From: Nitrospira sp.
GTDB taxonomy: Bacteria > Nitrospirota > Thermodesulfovibrionia > Thermodesulfovibrionales > SM23-35
Direction of reading: 5' to 3'
Assembly: GCA_016873575.1 (NCBI GenBank)
Contig: VGWY01000119.1
Span: 1-8,073, forward strand
Length of the DNA stretch: 8,073 nt
The notes under the pieces are model-generated. The model had not been told where the DNA came from. It ran no database searches and saw nothing but the letters and a program-made list of their open reading frames with translations. Below, one piece after another: positions 5,331 to 8,073 of the stretch (its first letter is position 1; every line of letters begins with the position of its first letter). Position numbers and translations under genes: made by a program.

Positions 5331-5411
5331 GTCATTCCCGACTTGATCGGGAATCTATCAAAAACGACTATAAATAAAAGACTTCTGGATTCCTGCTTCA
5401 GCAGGAATGAC
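5331..5411. repeat. GTCATTCCCG-type hairpin repeat, copy 2
   Basis: It starts GTCATTCCCG and ends GGAATGAC. Two hairpins are visible: ATTCCCGA/TCGGGAAT with a CTTGA loop, and ATTCCTGCT/AGCAGGAAT with a TC loop. About 35 unrelated A-rich bases lie between them. It shares ends and loop type with copies at 2171-2280 and 7841-7915. Confidence 0.85.
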
Positions 5412-5466
5412 AAGAAATGCGTAACTCGTGTAAAAAATTAATTGGATGTTCTTTCAGGAAGTACGA

Positions 5467-5495
5467 TTGAAATAATGGCATGATTCTGTTATATT
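5467..5495 (+). promoter_or_regulatory. Promoter of the toxin-antitoxin operon
   Basis: TTGAAA (5467-5472), a 17-base spacer and TATATT (5490-5495) give five of six matches to each sigma70 element with ideal spacing. Transcription would start near 5502, about 34 bases before the antitoxin ATG. Operons of this type are normally repressed by their own antitoxin-toxin complex binding here, but I see no clear palindrome to name as operator. Confidence 0.65.
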
Positions 5496-5535
5496 AGTCT
5501 TAATTCTGGTCAACCAAAAAGGAGGTTTATTTGCA

Positions 5536-5796
5536 ATGAAAACATTGTCAATATCTGAGGCAAAGATGAAACTGAGCAGTCTTGTGGATTCAGTCTATAC
5601 AACCGATGAGGAGGTGGTTATCACCAAGAACGGCTCTCCTGCTGCTGTATTGGTCAGCCCTGATGAGTTTGAAGGCTGGAAGGAGACAGTCGCCATACGC
5701 TCTGATGCAGCCTTTATGGATGAGATAAAAAAGGGTGTGGACGCTCTAAAGAAAGGCAAAGCAAAACTATACACACTTGAGGAACTCTTCGGGTAG
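5536..5796 (+). CDS. Phd/YefM-family antitoxin
   Basis: The 86-residue protein opens MKTLSISEAKMKLSSLVDSV and continues EEVVITKNGSPAAVLVSPDEFEGW. This is the typical Phd/YefM N-terminal DNA-binding fold: the S-x-x-E-A-K start and the [VI]TKNG-x-P-x-A-V-[LI] strand turn are both present. Residues from about 52 on, an acidic/basic helix ending EELFG, are the part expected to wrap and block the toxin. The protein should neutralise the downstream RelE-like toxin and repress the shared promoter. An AGGAGG ribosome binding site (5520-5525) lies ten bases before the ATG. The stop codon TAG touches the toxin start ATG directly, the tight coupling usual for such pairs. Confidence 0.92.
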   Translation: MKTLSISEAKMKLSSLVDSVYTTDEEVVITKNGSPAAVLVSPDEFEGWKETVAIRSDAAFMDEIKKGVDALKKGKAKLYTLEELFG

Positions 5797-6090
5797 ATGA
5801 ACAAATCCAGTCGCAGGCTGAAAATGTCTGATGAGACTGCGCAATTAATCCGCTCTCTGCACCCTCACCTGAAACGAAAGGTTAAAGCTGCATTTCAGAC
5901 TTTATTAAATGACCCTCAGTCAGGCAAGACCTTGAAGGATGAACTTGAGGGGCTGCGAAGCTTTAGAGTCGGGAGATTCAGGATAGTTTATAAAACAGCA
6001 ACTGGGAAAGAGATTATTGAAGTTATAGCCATTGGACCTCGAAAGACGATATACGAAGAAACCTTGAGACTTTTGAAAAAAGAAAGATGA
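5797..6090 (+). CDS. RelE/ParE-superfamily toxin
   Basis: The 97-residue protein has the pattern of RelE-type toxins: a helical N-terminal half (ETAQLIRSLHPHLKRKVKAAFQTLLNDPQSGKTLKDEL) followed by GLRSFRVGRFRIVYKTATG and IIEVIAIGPRKTIYEE. The Arg-rich S-F-R-V-G-R-F-R-I-V-Y strand and the C-terminal Arg and Tyr of GPRKTIYEE are where RelE toxins hold catalytic residues for ribosome-dependent mRNA cleavage. ParE gyrase poisons share the fold, so activity cannot be fixed by sight. The ATG at 5797 follows the antitoxin stop with no gap and lacks its own good Shine-Dalgarno, suggesting translational coupling. An internal ATG at 5824 (MSDETAQL) is an alternative start nearer the usual family N-terminus. 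All expected conserved positions appear intact. Confidence 0.9.
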   Translation: MNKSSRRLKMSDETAQLIRSLHPHLKRKVKAAFQTLLNDPQSGKTLKDELEGLRSFRVGRFRIVYKTATGKEIIEVIAIGPRKTIYEETLRLLKKER

Positions 6091-6236
6091 TGCACTCAGT
6101 TCTTGCAAGTTTCAGTTCTGCAATGCCTCTGATTCTACTTTTTTGAAGGAAGACATGGCTGGATGGCAAGATATGTAAAGGTAGAGCTAATAGAAGCATA
6201 GTCACATCGTCTTATTTGAAATCTTTTAATAGTCCT

Positions 6237-7763
6237 TTAGACTTTTTCCATTAAGAGCCTATCATGCACCATCTTTGTAACAGTCCTGAAATCTATTTTC
6301 CCGCTCCCCATCTTTGGAAGTTCTTCTATGACGATAAACTGTTTTGGAAGGGCAATATTGGGAATTTCCTCAGACATCTGTTTCAATATCATTTTTTCAT
6401 CTATTTGTTGTGTCACTGCTGCAACGATTTTTGATCCCTTCAATACATCTGGAACTTCTACCACACAACACGAAACATCCGCAGGAAGGACTTTTTCCAG
6501 CACCTCTTCAACCTTCACTAGGGAGACCATTTCCCCACCGATCTTTACGAATCTCTTCAGCCTGCCGGAATGCCACAGGAACCCGTCTTTGTCCATATAT
6601 CCCATATCACCTGTATCATACCAGCCCTGACGGATGTGCATTGCTGTCTCCTCGGGTTCATCGAGATACCCCTTCATGACAAGGTCTCCCTTGACGAGGA
6701 TCCTCCCGACTTCTCCTGCAGCACAATCTGCTCCGGTTTCGTAATTCTCGATGCGAACCTGTACGCCGGCAAACGCCTTGCCGATACTGCCCAGCCTGAT
6801 ATGCTCAAAGGTGTTTGCAGAGATGACCGGAGATGTCTCTGTTGTCCCGTATCCCTCAATTAACGTGATGCCATGTTTTTCAAGGTATTCCCTGTGGAGT
6901 GGTTCAGGACATTTGTCTGCACCGCTGACGGTAAGACGCAGACTCTTGAAATCCCCCGGTTCTGACTTGTGGAGATACCCCCGGAGGAAACTCGGAGTGG
7001 CAGCCATGACTGCCGGTTTTTCCTCACGGATAATCGTACAGATCGTTTTGTAATCAAGAGGATTTGCATAAGTAATTATGGTCATGCCAAAGTACAGGGG
7101 CGTCCAGAGGTTAATATTGTATCCAAATACATGAAAATACGGCAGGATTGCGAGCATACGGTCGTGTTCATACAGTGGTATCGCCTTGCTGAAGCTCTCG
7201 ATGTTCGATGATATATTCCGGTGGGTCAATTGTACTGCCTTTGGGTCCCGTTCACTCCCGCTTGTAAAGAGGATGACGATGTTATCATCTTCATGGCCGC
7301 CGTGAATCATTCTCATGATCCATGAAGCCGGCAGTTTTGCCTTCAGTGCAGCCCTTAGTTTATCGCTCTTCGTAATTCCCTTCATGATATCTTCAATGAA
7401 AACCATCCCATCTACAACAGGACAGTTGATCTTTTCAAGAAGTGCTCTTGAGGTAATGATTGTTTTAAAATTGCATTTCTTTTGGGCATACCTTGCATTG
7501 TTTGCTGCTCCTGTTGAGTAGTTAATCATAACTGGCGTTCTCCCGCTCATTAAAGCACCGAGGATAGATAGGGCACATCCTACAGAGGTAGGGATCATGA
7601 TTCCCAAATATTCTTCCTTGTATTGCTTGAATTTACCTGCAAGGATGAGGGAGGCAATCAGTGCCCGGGAATAAGTGACCCTCCTGTTTGTGGCCCGGTC
7701 AATGAAGGCGAGCTTATGCCCGTATTTCTTTGCACTTCTTACAAAATGCTGATGGAGAAGCAT
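6237..7763 (-). CDS. AMP-forming acyl ligase, Aas / acyl-ACP synthetase type
   Basis: This 508-residue protein belongs to the ANL adenylating enzymes, which activate a fatty acid as acyl-AMP and pass it to CoA or acyl carrier protein. Motifs in order are FTSGSERDPKAVQLTH (about 166-181, the phosphate-binding loop) and EGYGTTETSP (303-312). YDTGD (382-386), GRLKRFVKIGGEMVSL (400-415) and PKMGSGKID with catalytic Lys489 follow. The TSGSE loop and the GRLKRFVKIGGEMVSL hinge are typical of the ligase half of Aas, which re-acylates lysophospholipid via acyl-ACP. However, no acyltransferase or transporter domain is attached. The loop lacks two usual glycines (G-x-P-K-G becomes R-D-P-K-A). ATG 7763 has a modest AAAGG site seven bases upstream. 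The gene is visibly richer in G+C than its neighbours and stands alone in the window. The substrate (acyl-CoA or acyl-ACP formation) is not decided. Confidence 0.88.
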   Translation of the reverse strand: MLLHQHFVRSAKKYGHKLAFIDRATNRRVTYSRALIASLILAGKFKQYKEEYLGIMIPTSVGCALSILGALMSGRTPVMINYSTGAANNARYAQKKCNFKTIITSRALLEKINCPVVDGMVFIEDIMKGITKSDKLRAALKAKLPASWIMRMIHGGHEDDNIVILFTSGSERDPKAVQLTHRNISSNIESFSKAIPLYEHDRMLAILPYFHVFGYNINLWTPLYFGMTIITYANPLDYKTICTIIREEKPAVMAATPSFLRGYLHKSEPGDFKSLRLTVSGADKCPEPLHREYLEKHGITLIEGYGTTETSPVISANTFEHIRLGSIGKAFAGVQVRIENYETGADCAAGEVGRILVKGDLVMKGYLDEPEETAMHIRQGWYDTGDMGYMDKDGFLWHSGRLKRFVKIGGEMVSLVKVEEVLEKVLPADVSCCVVEVPDVLKGSKIVAAVTQQIDEKMILKQMSEEIPNIALPKQFIVIEELPKMGSGKIDFRTVTKMVHDRLLMEKV

Positions 7764-8073
7764 GTTGAGCCTTTCAGTAAAATATTAAAACTTCAACAAA
7801 TTATGACCATAAGTAAAACCACACCATCCTGATGCTTTCTGTCATTGCGGCTTGTCCGCAATCCTTCTGGCTTGTCCAGAATCGTTAAGAAAGATTCCCG
7901 ACAAGCGGGAATGACATACAACATGACCTTACTTATGAACTCCTTAGTAACCCACCTCATTACATTTTTGTAGCCGCAAACTTTGTCCCGAAAATACCCC
8001 CTCACCCCTGCCCTGGTTTATTTTTGTCAAGTACTTTTTTCATCATGCTTAATAAGCTTTTATGTTTTGCACC
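7764..8073. other. 310-base region upstream of the acyl ligase
   Basis: Apart from the hairpin repeat I see no gene. A minus-strand frame across the repeat (7793-8005) encodes repeat-derived peptide and is not credible. A TTGACA on the minus strand near 8022-8027 lacks a -10 partner. The 60 bases just before the ligase start are A/T-rich (GTTTTAATATTTTACT on the minus strand) and probably hold its promoter, but no pair of boxes stands out. Confidence 0.4.
7841..7915. repeat. GTCATT-type hairpin repeat, copy 3
   Basis: It begins GTCATTGCGG and ends CGGGAATGAC. It consists of three consecutive hairpins: ATTGCGG/CCGCAAT with loop CTTGT, TTCTGG/CCAGAA with loop CTTGT, and ATTCCCG/CGGGAAT with loop ACAAG. 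The third loop is the complement of the first two. It belongs to the same family as 2171-2280 and 5331-5411. It lies upstream of the acyl ligase start, outside any coding region. Confidence 0.85.

Larger units (their letters stand above)
4884..5535. other. 652-base non-coding region between divergent operons
   Basis: It separates the minus-strand envelope unit from the plus-strand toxin-antitoxin operon. From left to right it holds a 7-bp stem GGAAAAT/ATTTTCC (4964-4988) in the leader of the barrel gene and an intrinsic terminator pointing left (5024-5062). Next come a short AGTG microsatellite (5113-5128) and a left-pointing promoter (5218-5246). A Fur-like site (5267-5285), a hairpin repeat (5331-5411) and the toxin-antitoxin promoter (5467-5495) complete it. 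No ORF of ordinary size with a ribosome binding site is present. Confidence 0.7.

Noticed and set aside
6328..7521. Several plus-strand ORFs of 80-111 codons opposite the acyl ligase
   Set aside because: They are antisense to a well-conserved enzyme, rich in Ser/Pro/Cys, lack ribosome binding sites and match no domain I recognise.
7793..8005. Minus-strand 70-codon ORF across the third hairpin repeat
   Set aside because: Its middle part (IPACRESF, DKPEGLRTSRND) is translated palindromic repeat, it needs a GTG start without proper Shine-Dalgarno spacing, and nothing suggests a protein family.
1..8073. Insertion sequence, prophage, tRNA or rRNA genes
   Set aside because: No transposase, integrase or phage protein is encoded and no cloverleaf or ribosomal RNA segment could be recognised on either strand.

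Overview
The window looks like a chromosomal segment from a Gram-negative, moderately AT-rich bacterium. Evidence for a diderm is a signal-peptide protein resembling an outer-membrane beta-barrel next to a lipoprotein. The housekeeping set (CoaBC C-terminus, a TPR protein, type II dehydroquinase, M24 aminopeptidase) and the dense small palindromic repeats suggest Nitrospirota or a deltaproteobacterial lineage. That placement is inference from general familiarity, not from a search.

Layout. (1) Positions 1-3353, plus strand, read as one housekeeping operon: the 3' end of coaBC, a TPR scaffold protein, aroQ, and an Xaa-Pro aminopeptidase. Each intergenic gap in it is filled by a palindromic repeat. 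Two gaps hold a CACAGAG-arm palindrome (624-718 and 1621-1695). The third holds a GTCATTCCCG-type hairpin element (2171-2280) whose last bases supply the likely start codon of the peptidase. (2) 3354-3688 has no full gene, but the minus strand carries a frameshifted signal-peptide remnant and one tiny ORF with a Shine-Dalgarno sequence. (3) 3689-4883, minus strand, is a two-gene envelope unit: a PEGA-type lipoprotein downstream of a beta-barrel-like outer-membrane protein. An 18-base inverted repeat brackets the lipoprotein gene. (4) 4884-5535 is a long non-coding region. On its minus strand it has a TTGACA promoter, a Fur-like GATAATGATAAT site and a strong intrinsic terminator, arranged like an independent small RNA of about 190 nt (or an attenuated leader of the envelope unit). 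It also holds a second GTCATTCCCG element and the plus-strand promoter of the next operon. (5) 5536-6090 is a Phd/YefM-RelE type toxin-antitoxin pair. (6) 6237-7763, minus strand, is a stand-alone acyl-activating enzyme of the Aas/acyl-ACP synthetase type. (7) 7764-8073 holds a third GTCATT element and no gene I can support.

The genes do not form a single pathway. The left operon serves CoA biosynthesis, aromatic amino-acid biosynthesis and peptide turnover. The middle unit belongs to the cell envelope. The right part is accessory in character (toxin-antitoxin, lone acyl ligase, repeats). The most unusual material is non-coding: the candidate small RNA, the hairpin family with a constant CTTG loop and compensating stems, and a repeat that has become the translation start of a gene.
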